Assembly (NCBI GenBank): GCA_027624235.1
Contig: JAQBYB010000008.1
Span: forward strand, 1-59,166
Reading direction: 5' to 3'
Source: Pseudomonadota bacterium
Lineage (GTDB): Bacteria > Pseudomonadota > Alphaproteobacteria > Rhodospirillales > Casp-alpha2
Length of the DNA: 59,166 bases
A program made the position numbers and the translations under genes. The notes under the pieces were generated by a model. That model searched no databases and was not told where the DNA came from. It worked only from the letters and a program-made list of their open reading frames with translations. Shown one piece after another: positions 16,861-26,110 of the stretch (position 1 is its first letter; each line of letters starts with the position of its first letter).

Positions 16861-17922
16861 TTAGCCCTGGGGCAGGGGGCCGACCGGGTTTTCCACGGCG
16901 CCGCCGGCCTTGACCCAGGCGTCAAAGCCGCCACCCAGATGGCGGGCGTTGGCGAACCCGGCCTTGATCATTTCCTGAAGCGCCAACACCGAGCGTTCGC
17001 CGAAGGCGCAATAGAGCAGAATTTTCTGGTCCGGGTTTTTCGCCATCGCCGCTAACAGACCGCCCGGCTTGATGTTGTCGCGCAGCGCCTGATAGGGCAA
17101 ATGCACGCAGCCTGGAATGATGCCGTCGTGTTCTCTTTCGGTTTTCTCCCGCAGGTCAACGAACAGGATATCGGCCTGGCCGGTGAGATCAACGGCGTCG
17201 GCGACCGCTACCGTGGCGGCCTTGATCTCGGGCGCATCCGCGGAAAAGCCGATAACCAGATTTGCCGGCACCGCCACATCCATAAGCTTCGGGTTGGGAA
17301 GGTTGAGATTATTCATAATGTCGGCGTATTGCGCTGCCGATGCCACTTGCAGGCGCGGGTTAAAGGCCTTTTCCTCGCCGATGGTGCTGACGGTATCGCC
17401 TTTGTAGTCGTGACCCGGATAGACCAAGGTTGCGTCCGGCAGTTTCAGGAGCTTGTTGAACAGCGAGTCATAGGCATCGGCATTGTCGCCGTGTTGAAAA
17501 TCAGTGCGACCGGTGCCGCGGATAAACAAGGCGTCGCCGGTGAATACGCGGTCGGTCATGGCAAAGGAATAGGAATCGCTGGTGTGTCCCGGCGTATAGA
17601 GGACGTCGAGTTGGATATTCTCGATCTCGATCCTGTCGCCTTCATCGACCCGCATGGAAACAAGATTGACGTCTGATTTCTTGCCCATGACGGTGACGCA
17701 GCGGGTTTTATCGCGAAGCGCCCCCAACGCGGTAATGTGGTCGGCATGGACATGGGTGTCGATGGCCTTGACCAGGGTCAGGTCCAATTCGTCCAGAAGC
17801 TGTAAGTAGCGGTCGGTTTTTTCAAGGACCGGATCAATGATCAGCGCCTCGCCACCGGGACGGCTACCCAATAAATAGGTGTACGTGCACGATATACTCT
17901 CAAATAATTGTCGGAAAATCAT
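16861..17922 (-). CDS. Persulfide dioxygenase-rhodanese fusion
   Basis: Residues 1-235 are an ETHE1-type MBL-fold persulfide dioxygenase, which oxidises glutathione persulfide to sulfite with a mononuclear iron. The THVHADH motif gives His57, His59, Asp61 and His62, and YPGHDYKG supplies another ligand. Residues about 245-345 are a rhodanese domain with Cys305 in YCAFGERS as persulfide carrier. The arrangement matches the known PRF fusions of Burkholderia, where rhodanese makes or uses the persulfide. It starts 13 bases after the RND pump gene, so the same transcript probably carries all three genes. Cytoplasmic; no signal peptide. Catalytic residues look intact. Confidence 0.92.
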   Translation of the reverse strand: MIFRQLFESISCTYTYLLGSRPGGEALIIDPVLEKTDRYLQLLDELDLTLVKAIDTHVHADHITALGALRDKTRCVTVMGKKSDVNLVSMRVDEGDRIEIENIQLDVLYTPGHTSDSYSFAMTDRVFTGDALFIRGTGRTDFQHGDNADAYDSLFNKLLKLPDATLVYPGHDYKGDTVSTIGEEKAFNPRLQVASAAQYADIMNNLNLPNPKLMDVAVPANLVIGFSADAPEIKAATVAVADAVDLTGQADILFVDLREKTEREHDGIIPGCVHLPYQALRDNIKPGGLLAAMAKNPDQKILLYCAFGERSVLALQEMIKAGFANARHLGGGFDAWVKAGGAVENPVGPLPQG

Positions 17923-17935
17923 GAGCCGCTTGTCC

Positions 17936-20900
17936 TTATTCGGCGGGCTTCAGTTTTTTGGTGATGGTGGTGGCTTTGGCGCCTTGAGTGTCTTTTTCCA
18001 GGGTGCCGGCAATGAGGGAGAGAAGCGGCGGCACGATGGCCAGCGTCAGGACCGCCGATAATGACAGCCCGCCCAGGACCACCGAGCCCAACCCCCTGTA
18101 CAATTCCGACCCGGCGCCCGGAAACAGCACCAGCGGCATCATTCCGAAAACGCTGGTCAGCGTCGACATGAAGATCGGCCGAATTCTGTTGCCGGTCGCC
18201 TCCATAATCGCCTCGTTAACCGACATGCCTTCCTGATTGATGTGCAGCAGGGTCTGATGCACCAACAAGATCGCGTTGTTGACGACGATGCCAATCAGAA
18301 TGACGAACCCCAACAGCGTCAGCATGTCCAGCGGTTGAAACGTAAACAGGTTCATCACCGACAGGCCGATGACGCCGCCGGCGGTCGCCAGCGGCACCGA
18401 CAGCATGATGATCAACGGGTAGATGAAGCTTTCGAACAGAACCGCCATCACCAGATAAACAATGACCACGGCGACAATCAAATTAACCACCATGGCGTCC
18501 CAGGTTTCGGTCAGCTTGTCGGCGGTCCCCGATAGGTTGAGGTGCACATCCTTGGGCAGGTCACCTGCCCGCAGCACCCCGATGACATCGTTGTTCAGCT
18601 TTTCCAGCGCCGTTTCAAGGGGCATTTCCGACGGCGGGTGGATGGACAGAGAAACCGTCCGTTGGCGTTCCAGGTGGCGGATTTGAACCGGTCCAGAGGT
18701 TACTCTTATATCGGCAAGCGAACTGGCCGGGACGATGGCGCCCGACGACGTCACCACCGGCAACTGATTGATTCCCTGGGTTTCCTTGATGCTTCGGTGA
18801 TTGCCCCGGAGCATAAGGTCGAGACGCTTGGCGCCGACGGTGATTTCGGCGACGCGCAGCCCGTCATTGAACGCGTCAATGGTATCCCCAAATTCCCGGG
18901 CGGTGACGCCGTTGTCGGCCAGTTTGACCCGATTGGGGGTAATGCGAATTTCCGGCGCACCCAGTTCAAGTCCAGGATTCGGGCGAATTTGAGTGCCCTC
19001 GCTGAGGGGCAGGCTCTTATCGATAAGGCCGAAGGCTTTCTTGGCGACGTTCAGCACGTCTTCAAGATTCGGCCCCGAAACATTCAACTCGATCGATCGC
19101 GAACCGCCGATCCCGCGCCCGAAAAGGGATGCCTGGGTGACCGCGCCGAAGGTTCCGGGCTCGCTGTAAACGGCGCGTTTCAATACCGGGATCAGGTCCT
19201 TGACCCGCGTTGGATCCTGGGCCTGGGCGCCGACAAAGGTTCGCCCGCGGGAGGCGACGAAGAAAAAGCTCCGAATTTTCGGCGGCTTGCCTTCTTCGGA
19301 TTCCGGTCCGCTGACGTCAGCCAAAAGCGGTATGACCTTGGCTTCGAATTGGCCAGCGATCTTGGTAGTGGTTGCAAGGTTGTAGCCGGGCGGCGGCAGA
19401 ATAAACCCGAAAATAAGATTGCGATTGCCGCTGGGCAGGTATTCCAGCTTCGGCAACAGCGCCATGGTGATAAGAACACCTGTGCCGCACAAGGCGCCGA
19501 CAACGCCAATGGCGAGGCGGCGGCTTTGTATCACCCGGCGGGTGATGGCCAAAGTTATTTCGACAAACTTACGGGCGAAGTCGTCGAGGACGGGAATACG
19601 GAACCGTTTCATGGCTGATTCCGCGCCATCGTCGAGGGCCGATACATTGAGCAACCGGTTCGACAGCGCCGGCACCACGGTGATCGCTACTAACAATGAC
19701 AGCAACACGGACACCGACAGGGCGACGGCGATGTCGCGGAACAATTGCCCGGCTTCCAACTCCATGACCAGGATCGGGATGAACACCATGACCGTGGTCA
19801 ACGCCGATACGAAAACCGCCGTCCACACCTCCCGGGCTCCACGATAAGCGGCCTCGGCACGGCTGGCGCCCCTTTCCCGGTGGCGATAAATATTTTCCAG
19901 CACCACAATGGCGGCATCGACAACCATGCCGACGGCAAAGGCGATCCCGGCCAGCGAGATTACGTTCAAGGACCGTCCCAAGGCCGCCATGGCAACGAAG
20001 GCGCCGATGATGGATACCGGAATTGCCATCGACACCACCAGCGTGGCGCCGCCCGAACGCAGGAATAATAACAATATCAATGCGGCCAAGGCGCCGCCGA
20101 CGAAGATGTTTTGCTGGACCAGGTCGATGGAGGAACTGATGTAGGTGGTTTCATCATAAACCTGATGCAAACGAAGCCCTTGGGCGGGAAGGTTGTTGTC
20201 GTTCAGATCCTGGACGGCGGCACGGATGCCTTTCATGACCTCAATGACGTTGGCGCCGGATTCACGAACGGCGTTAATGGCTATGCCCGGTTGGCCGTTG
20301 AACCGGATCGCCGCCGCTGTTTCCTTGCTGACAAAGGCAACTTTAGCGATGTCGCCGACGGTGACCCTGGCCATGCTTCCAGTCACAGGGTCCCGGTTTG
20401 ACCGCAGCACGACCCGACGAACGTCTTCCAGGCTGGAAAACTCGCCCTCGGTTCGGACCACGTAGCGGCGCTTGCCTTCATCCACATCTCCCGCCGAAAG
20501 GGAGGCATTGGCGGCTCTCAGAATTCTCACCATTTCGGATATGGTCAAGCCATAGCGGGCCATTTGTTCGGGATTGACGACGATTTCCATTTCCCTGAGG
20601 GCGCCGCCGTAGACATTTACCAGAGAGACGCCGTTGACGCGCTCGATACGATCCTGGATGACGTCCTCGGCGAAATCACCGAAGCTATGGATAGGACGGT
20701 CGTTGCCCGGAGTCCTGACCAGAATGAACCAGGCGATCGGGTTGTCGTCGGAACTGGCCGAGCGGATGGAAGGCTCGGTCGCTTCGCTGGGATAGCCGTT
20801 GACGCGGTTCAAACGGTTGGAAACCAAAAGCAAGGCATCTGACATATTGGTGCCGACGGCGAATTCAAGCGTGATATTGGAGATCCCGTCCTGGGACTCG

Positions 20901-21145
20901 CTGCTGATTTCATCCAGGCCCTTGATGCCCTTCAGCACGTCTTCCTGGCGGTTGGTGATCTCGCGCTCGATCTCGGCCGGCGCCGCGCCCGGCCAAGAGG
21001 TACTTAGGCTGATCACCGGCTTGCGAACGTCCGGCGTTAGCTGAATGGGGATTTGCGTCAGCGCCAGCCCCCCGAACATCACCACCATCAACACTGCGGC
21101 GATGACCGCCACCGGGCGATCAATAGACAGACGGATCAGGTTCAT
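17936..21145 (-). CDS. RND efflux pump inner-membrane subunit
   Basis: A 1069-residue proton-driven RND transporter of the AcrB/MexB type: an N-terminal helix (PVAVIAAVLMVVMFGGLAL), two large periplasmic loops (about 35-330 and 560-860) and two six-helix blocks. Helix 4 has GMVVDAAIVVLENIY, where one Asp stands in place of the two seen in AcrB. The substrate cannot be deduced; drugs, fatty acids or metals are possible. The adaptor gene ends 6 bases upstream and the persulfide dioxygenase-rhodanese gene starts 13 bases downstream, suggesting a stress-linked efflux operon. No TolC-like outer-membrane gene is nearby, so a shared one is probably used. Confidence 0.93.
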   Translation of the reverse strand: MNLIRLSIDRPVAVIAAVLMVVMFGGLALTQIPIQLTPDVRKPVISLSTSWPGAAPAEIEREITNRQEDVLKGIKGLDEISSESQDGISNITLEFAVGTNMSDALLLVSNRLNRVNGYPSEATEPSIRSASSDDNPIAWFILVRTPGNDRPIHSFGDFAEDVIQDRIERVNGVSLVNVYGGALREMEIVVNPEQMARYGLTISEMVRILRAANASLSAGDVDEGKRRYVVRTEGEFSSLEDVRRVVLRSNRDPVTGSMARVTVGDIAKVAFVSKETAAAIRFNGQPGIAINAVRESGANVIEVMKGIRAAVQDLNDNNLPAQGLRLHQVYDETTYISSSIDLVQQNIFVGGALAALILLLFLRSGGATLVVSMAIPVSIIGAFVAMAALGRSLNVISLAGIAFAVGMVVDAAIVVLENIYRHRERGASRAEAAYRGAREVWTAVFVSALTTVMVFIPILVMELEAGQLFRDIAVALSVSVLLSLLVAITVVPALSNRLLNVSALDDGAESAMKRFRIPVLDDFARKFVEITLAITRRVIQSRRLAIGVVGALCGTGVLITMALLPKLEYLPSGNRNLIFGFILPPPGYNLATTTKIAGQFEAKVIPLLADVSGPESEEGKPPKIRSFFFVASRGRTFVGAQAQDPTRVKDLIPVLKRAVYSEPGTFGAVTQASLFGRGIGGSRSIELNVSGPNLEDVLNVAKKAFGLIDKSLPLSEGTQIRPNPGLELGAPEIRITPNRVKLADNGVTAREFGDTIDAFNDGLRVAEITVGAKRLDLMLRGNHRSIKETQGINQLPVVTSSGAIVPASSLADIRVTSGPVQIRHLERQRTVSLSIHPPSEMPLETALEKLNNDVIGVLRAGDLPKDVHLNLSGTADKLTETWDAMVVNLIVAVVIVYLVMAVLFESFIYPLIIMLSVPLATAGGVIGLSVMNLFTFQPLDMLTLLGFVILIGIVVNNAILLVHQTLLHINQEGMSVNEAIMEATGNRIRPIFMSTLTSVFGMMPLVLFPGAGSELYRGLGSVVLGGLSLSAVLTLAIVPPLLSLIAGTLEKDTQGAKATTITKKLKPAE

Positions 21146-21151
21146 GGTGGT

Positions 21152-22390
21152 TTATCCCTTGGCCTTGTCCTTGCCGGTGGCGGGCGCGGCGTTTTCATTT
21201 TTGTCCCCATAGCGGATATCTTGTCCGGGCTTCAGTCTTTCGTTGCCACGCACCACAACAAGGTCGCCGGGGGTCAGGCCGCTATTGACGATAAATCGGG
21301 TGCCGACAGCTTCGCCAAGGCGCACTGGGCGGAGTTGCGCCTTGGAGTCCTTGGCCAGGTAAACCAGGGTTATTCCCTTTTGAGAGATAATGGCGTCCTT
21401 GTGGACGGTGATGGCGGTTTTGGCGCTATTGACCGGCAGTTGCAGGGTGACACTTTGATTGGCGGCTAAGTCGCTCTGATGTGAAGAAAATTCGGGGATG
21501 AAACGGACCGTGCGGGTCCGGGTCTGGGGATTTTCTTCCGGCACAATGGCACGGACGGTGGCAGTGATTCGGGTGGTACTGTTGATGTAAACATCGATCT
21601 TGGTGGACGGTTTAAGCCCAACGGTACGGGCGGCGGGAACCTCGGCCTCGATCTCAAGGTTGGTGTCATCGACCAGCGTCACCAAGGGGTCGCCGACTTT
21701 GACGTAAGCGCCGACTTCGGAATGGCGCTTGGTAACGACGCCGGAATAGGGGGCGCGGATGGTGGCGTTATAAAGATTGATCTCCGCCAGCTTCCGGTTC
21801 GCCCGCGCACTGGCCAGTTGTGCCGAGGCTTCGACTAACTCACTTTCGGCAACCGCCACGTCTTGGCGTTTATCATCCAGACGGGCCTGAGAGAAAGCGG
21901 CGGATTCCATCAGCCGCTCAATACGCTGCATTTCCTGGATGCGAAGTTTGATTCTGGCCTTTCGGGTGATGACGGCGGCCTGGGATTGCTGCTCATTGGC
22001 TGTTTGAAGCTCGAGGCTCCATTTAAGGGTGTCGTTGAGCAAAACCGCGATGATGTTTCCGGCCTTGATCCTGTCGCCGACCTTGGCCCGGATTTCGCTG
22101 ATCGGGCCATTGATGCGGGCGGCGACGACGCCGGTCTGGCGGGCGACAAGGCGTCCGATGACCAAAACGGTTTGGCTTAGGGTCTCGCTGATAACGGCGT
22201 CGGTGCCGACCTGCATCGGCGGCGTGTCGTCGTTTTTCGTTGTCTGCGCCATGGCCGGTGCGGCGACGGCAATCATGGCCGCGGCGACCATGAAAGCCGC
22301 GCCAAAAACGGCCCGTTGCCTTGTGCAGGAGGCGGATAGAATTATAGACGGTAATCGCACGTTTTGGTCTCCGCTCGCTGGGATAAACAT
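21152..22390 (-). CDS. RND efflux periplasmic adaptor (membrane fusion protein)
   Basis: It links the RND pump to an outer-membrane channel. The start at 22390 gives MFIPASGDQNVRLPSII followed by a hydrophobic stretch ending APAMA; an open frame continues upstream to 22474 but would put a charged extension before the signal. Order of parts: first lipoyl half (GPISEIRAKVGDRIKAG), a long coiled-coil hairpin (about 125-215), second lipoyl half (ATIRAPYSGVVTKRH), then beta-barrel and membrane-proximal domains. It is the first gene of the adaptor-pump-PRF run. An inverted repeat at 22429-22444 lies close upstream. Confidence 0.88.
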   Translation of the reverse strand: MFIPASGDQNVRLPSIILSASCTRQRAVFGAAFMVAAAMIAVAAPAMAQTTKNDDTPPMQVGTDAVISETLSQTVLVIGRLVARQTGVVAARINGPISEIRAKVGDRIKAGNIIAVLLNDTLKWSLELQTANEQQSQAAVITRKARIKLRIQEMQRIERLMESAAFSQARLDDKRQDVAVAESELVEASAQLASARANRKLAEINLYNATIRAPYSGVVTKRHSEVGAYVKVGDPLVTLVDDTNLEIEAEVPAARTVGLKPSTKIDVYINSTTRITATVRAIVPEENPQTRTRTVRFIPEFSSHQSDLAANQSVTLQLPVNSAKTAITVHKDAIISQKGITLVYLAKDSKAQLRPVRLGEAVGTRFIVNSGLTPGDLVVVRGNERLKPGQDIRYGDKNENAAPATGKDKAKG

Positions 22391-22428
22391 GGCGGTCCGA
22401 TGCCGGACATCTTCGTTATAAATCGTAC

Positions 22429-22444
22429 TGGACCGTATAGTCCA
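22429..22444. promoter_or_regulatory. Inverted repeat upstream of the efflux operon
   Basis: TGGAC and GTCCA flank CGTATA, forming a 16-base dyad 39 bases before the adaptor start. It is placed like an operator in the divergent region between the pump operon and the WD40-cytochrome gene. No regulator gene is adjacent. Confidence 0.35.
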
Positions 22445-22613
22445 TTTTGTAGTGCGGCCCACTTTTTTACGCAACGAAATTGATTAGGTTTGTTTAGTTT
22501 TACCCCCGGATGCCCATTTTGTCTAAAAACGGCCTTTGCAAGGGCCGCGTTCTTCCCTCAAAATAAGGCTTGGTATCAACCTGTCTTTGTCGGGGCATAT
22601 CCTTGAAATTTTG

Positions 22614-23945
22614 ATGGTTAGAGCTTTCATTACCCTTAGCATTTTAGTGGGCCTTTCCGCCCTCCTTGCCGCAGCCGCCGGGCCGGCCAAGGCCGACATG
22701 GCCGGACATGGCGGCATGGTGCGGGCGGTGGATGTTTCCGCCGATGGCCGCCTGGTCTTGAGCGGTAGTTTCGATTTCACCGCACGTCTCTGGGACTTCG
22801 CCGAACAGAAAGAAATCGGCGTTCTCGACGCCCATGCCGGACCGCTTACCAATGTCAAATTTATCGGCATCGACCGTGCCCTGACCGCCAGCGACGACAA
22901 AACCGCCATCGTTTGGGACCTTAAAACCTTAAAGCCGATCAAGCGGCTCGAAGGGCATCAACATAAAGTCATGGACCTGGCGGTTAGCAAAGACGCCAAG
23001 CGCGTCGCCACCGGAAGCTGGGACAGGACGGTACGCCTTTGGGATTTGAGCCAAGGCAAAACCATCCGGGTTTTCCGCCATACCACGCCGGTCAATGCCG
23101 TGGCCTTTGCCGAAGGCGGCAAAACCATCGCCGCCGGGGGACATGACGGTAAAATCTGGGTCTGGAATTCCGAAACGGGGCTCTCGAAGGGCTCTCTGGA
23201 GGGGCATGCATTGGGGATTACCGGGCTGAGCACATCGCCTGACGGAACTAAGATGCTGTCGGCCAGCATCGACAAAACGCTGCGGTTGTGGGATCTGAAA
23301 ACGATGACCGAGGTCAAGATCTACAAAGAACATGATGGCCCCGTCTACGCCGTGACCTTTGCACCGGATGGAAAGACGGCGTTGTCGGCGGGCCGCGAAG
23401 GGACGCTGGTTCAATGGAATTTGGCGGACGGCAATCCGATCCGCGCCATCCGCGCCATCCGGGCGCGCAAAACTATCGTTTGGTCGGTTGCCTTTTCGCC
23501 GGATGGCCGATTTGCCTTGACCGCCGGTTCCGATGATCTGATCCGGGTATGGCATCTTGAAAGCGGCGATCGGATCGGCCTTGCGGCGGAAGGCGACAAG
23601 GAACCGAAGCCGTGGCTGGACAGCGACCATCCCGGCGCCAAGGTGTACAAAAAATGCGCCCGTTGCCATTCACTCAGCGCCGATGGCAAGGGGCGTTCCG
23701 GGCCGCACTTCGCCGGCCTGTTCGGTCGCGCCGCCGGCTCGGTCGAAGGCTACAACTATTCCAGCGCGCTGACCGGCGTTAACTTTCGCTGGAACAAGAA
23801 GACCCTCTATGACCTGTTCGACCAGGGACCGGCCAAGTATCTGCCGGGAACCAAGATGCCGATGCAAATGGTCCCCGACGCCGAGCAATTGAACCAGCTT
23901 GTCGATTACCTGAAGGAAATCACGGCGGTGAAGAGAACGGAATAA
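22614..23945 (+). CDS. WD40 beta-propeller fused to a c-type cytochrome
   Basis: The start at 22614 gives a signal peptide (MVRAFITLSILVGLSALLAAA, cut after AKA). Seven WD40 repeats follow, each with an HD- or GD-type turn and a W-[DN]-L end such as ATGSWDRTVRLWDL. Residues about 330-440 form a class I cytochrome c: CARCH gives haem ligands Cys348, Cys351 and His352, and KMPMQM supplies the distal Met. It is a periplasmic electron carrier held on a propeller, with unknown partners. A small in-frame duplication gives IRAIRAIRAR between blades 6 and 7. It is first in the run leading into the deacetylase and isoprenoid genes, with 3 bases to the next start. Confidence 0.9.
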   Translation: MVRAFITLSILVGLSALLAAAAGPAKADMAGHGGMVRAVDVSADGRLVLSGSFDFTARLWDFAEQKEIGVLDAHAGPLTNVKFIGIDRALTASDDKTAIVWDLKTLKPIKRLEGHQHKVMDLAVSKDAKRVATGSWDRTVRLWDLSQGKTIRVFRHTTPVNAVAFAEGGKTIAAGGHDGKIWVWNSETGLSKGSLEGHALGITGLSTSPDGTKMLSASIDKTLRLWDLKTMTEVKIYKEHDGPVYAVTFAPDGKTALSAGREGTLVQWNLADGNPIRAIRAIRARKTIVWSVAFSPDGRFALTAGSDDLIRVWHLESGDRIGLAAEGDKEPKPWLDSDHPGAKVYKKCARCHSLSADGKGRSGPHFAGLFGRAAGSVEGYNYSSALTGVNFRWNKKTLYDLFDQGPAKYLPGTKMPMQMVPDAEQLNQLVDYLKEITAVKRTE

Positions 23946-23948
23946 GTA

Positions 23949-24878
23949 ATGACAACGCTGCTCTACAGCCATCCCATTTGCATCGAACATGATCCCGGCC
24001 GGGGCCATCCCGAATGCCCGGATCGCCTGCGCTCGGTGATGGCGGGTTTTGAAGACGACGACTTCGCCGCCCTGGAACGCCGTGAAGCGCCGGAAATCGA
24101 CCTCAAGGAGGTCGAGCAGGTGCATATGCCCTATTACGTCGAGCAGGTGTTCAAAAACATGCCCACCGAAGGCCGCGTCTATCTTGATCCCGACACGTCC
24201 ATGTCACCGGCGTCCGGCAAGGCCTCCCGGCGCGCCGCCGGTGCCGTGTGCGACGCCATTGATCAGGTCATGAAGGGGGATGCCGACAATGCTTTTTGCG
24301 CCGTCCGCCCGCCCGGCCATCATGCCGAATCCAGCAAGGCGATGGGGTTCTGTATCTTTAATTCCATCGCCATTGGGGCCATGCACGGCCGCGCCCGGCA
24401 CGGACTGGAGCGTGTCGCCGTGATTGATTTCGACGTTCATCACGGCAACGGAACCCAGCATACGTTTGAGCACGACCCCGGCCTTTTTTATGGCTCCAGC
24501 CACCAATGGCCGGCCTATCCGGGAACCGGCGCCGAGGATGAAACCGGGGAGTTCGGTAATATTTTCAATGTTCCCATGGCCCCCGGCGAAGGCTCGAAAG
24601 CCTTCCGCAAGGGCTACGAAAAGAGAATTCTGCCGGCGCTGAGAGCGTTTAATCCCGACCTGTTGCTGATTTCCGCCGGGTTCGATGGCCATACTCGCGA
24701 CCCGCTCGCCCAAATTAACCTGGAAACCGAAGACTATGATTGGATCACCAGGGAATTGTTGTCGGTGGCCGATGAATGTTGCGCGGGGAAGGTGGTGTCC
24801 TTGCTTGAGGGCGGCTACAATCTTGAGGCTTTAAGGGAAAGCGTTCAGGCCCATGTCCGGGTGTTGATGGCGGATTAG
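23949..24878 (+). CDS. Histone deacetylase-family / acetylpolyamine amidohydrolase-like enzyme
   Basis: A 309-residue zinc amidohydrolase of the arginase/deacetylase fold. It shows the active-site blocks RPPGHHAES, DFDVHHGNGTQ (metal ligands Asp and His) and LLISAGFDGHTRDPL (second Asp), plus SLLEGGYNLEAL near the end. Bacterial members remove acetyl groups from polyamines or lysines; the actual substrate is not known here. The ATG is 3 bases after the cytochrome gene stop, and xseB starts 9 bases after its own stop. Deacetylase-family genes ahead of xseB-ispA-dxs are, as I recall, common in alphaproteobacteria, so the link is probably ancestral. Confidence 0.9.
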   Translation: MTTLLYSHPICIEHDPGRGHPECPDRLRSVMAGFEDDDFAALERREAPEIDLKEVEQVHMPYYVEQVFKNMPTEGRVYLDPDTSMSPASGKASRRAAGAVCDAIDQVMKGDADNAFCAVRPPGHHAESSKAMGFCIFNSIAIGAMHGRARHGLERVAVIDFDVHHGNGTQHTFEHDPGLFYGSSHQWPAYPGTGAEDETGEFGNIFNVPMAPGEGSKAFRKGYEKRILPALRAFNPDLLLISAGFDGHTRDPLAQINLETEDYDWITRELLSVADECCAGKVVSLLEGGYNLEALRESVQAHVRVLMAD

Positions 24879-24887
24879 AGGAAACCC

Positions 24888-25139
24888 ATGGCCGAAAATA
24901 AAATACCCGCCGATATCCGCAAGCTTAGTTTTGAGGATGCGTTGGCTGAAATGGAAGACATCGTCCACAGTCTTGAATCCGGTGAGGTCAGGCTGGACGA
25001 TGCCATCGGCGCCTATACCCGTGGTGCACAGTTGAAAAAACATTGTCAGGCCAAGCTCAAGGAGGCCCAGGTCCGGATCGATAAAATAGTGTTGGGTCCA
25101 GATGGTGATATCGGCGCCGAACCCGCAGACTTGGAATAA
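24888..25139 (+). CDS. xseB: Exodeoxyribonuclease VII small subunit
   Basis: An 83-residue protein with the XseB pattern: LSFEDALAEMEDIVHSLESG, then VRLDDAIGAYTRGAQLKKHC. These two helices bind the XseA catalytic subunit to form exonuclease VII, which degrades single-stranded DNA. GAGGAAACCC precedes the ATG. It starts 9 bases after the deacetylase gene and ends 6 bases before ispA, the usual place for xseB. No xseA is in the window. Confidence 0.95.
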   Translation: MAENKIPADIRKLSFEDALAEMEDIVHSLESGEVRLDDAIGAYTRGAQLKKHCQAKLKEAQVRIDKIVLGPDGDIGAEPADLE

Positions 25140-25145
25140 ATTTTC

Positions 25146-26033
25146 GTGAGCAAACTTAAAAAAGCATTGGCCGACAACGCCAAGGCGGTCAACGGCGTTC
25201 TCGATGACCTGTTGGTTTTGGGCGCAGGCCCGGAATCCCGCGTCGTCGAGGCGATGCGCTACACGGCGCTTAGCGGCGGTAAACGGATCCGCCCCTTTCT
25301 GGTCACCGCCAGCGCCAATCTGTTCAACGTTGATGAACACTCAGCCCTCAGGGTCGCGGCGGCGGTCGAGTTTGTTCACTGCTATTCCCTGATCCATGAT
25401 GATCTGCCAGCCATGGATGATGACGACCTTCGGCGCGGCAAGCCGACGTGTCATATCAAGTTCGACGAAGCGACGGCGATCCTGGCCGGTGATGCCCTGT
25501 TGACCAAGGCCTTTGAGGTGCTGGCCGACGAACGCACCCACGGCAATCCTTCAGTGCGGGTGGAATTGATTTCGGCATTGGCCAAGGCCTCCGGCGACGC
25601 CGGGATGGTTGGTGGCCAGATGCTTGACCTCTATGCCGAGGATCATCCTCTGCAAATGCCCGAAATCACGCGTCTTCAACGCATGAAGACCGGCGCCCTG
25701 ATCGCCGTTTCCTGTGAAATGGGGGCAATCCTCGGGCGCGCTTCAGAGAAAGCCCTGCATGCCCTGCACGCCTATGCCCATGATGTTGGTCTGGCGTTCC
25801 AGATTGCCGATGACTTGCTCGACGTCGAAGGCGACGAAAAGGAGGTCGGTAAAAAAACCGGTAAAGACGCCGCCGCCGGAAAGGCGACATTCGTTACGCT
25901 GTTGGGGGTGGAAAGGGCGCGGGAACAAGCCGAAATGCTGGCAGAACAAGCCTCGGCACACCTTGACATGTTCGAGGATAAGGCCAACTTGCTTTGTGAC
26001 TTGGCTCATTTTGTGGTACACAGAAATACGTAA
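25146..26033 (+). CDS. ispA: Farnesyl diphosphate synthase (polyprenyl synthetase)
   Basis: A 295-residue trans-prenyltransferase that condenses IPP with DMAPP and GPP. The first Asp-rich motif is [14 protein letters not shown], with the insert typical of bacterial FPP synthases; the second is [29 protein letters not shown] near residue 40 binds IPP. The start is GTG. Together with dxs just downstream it supplies isoprenoid precursors through the MEP pathway. The chain ends AHFVVHRNT, a few residues different from the usual FPPS end but not truncated in the catalytic part. Confidence 0.94.
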   Translation: MSKLKKALADNAKAVNGVLDDLLVLGAGPESRVVEAMRYTALSGGKRIRPFLVTASANLFNVDEHSALRVAAAVEFVHCYSLIHDDLPAMDDDDLRRGKPTCHIKFDEATAILAGDALLTKAFEVLADERTHGNPSVRVELISALAKASGDAGMVGGQMLDLYAEDHPLQMPEITRLQRMKTGALIAVSCEMGAILGRASEKALHALHAYAHDVGLAFQIADDLLDVEGDEKEVGKKTGKDAAAGKATFVTLLGVERAREQAEMLAEQASAHLDMFEDKANLLCDLAHFVVHRNT

Positions 26034-26110
26034 ACGATGGCTACTGTGCGCCCGTCATGACGTTATTGACGGGTTGGTTTTCGCGCAGGGCTTGGGGAGG
26101 ACGGGACGTC

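Noticed and set aside
18542-19618. Long plus-strand frame of 358 codons opposite the RND gene
   Set aside because: Shadow of the RND frame; no motif or start signal.
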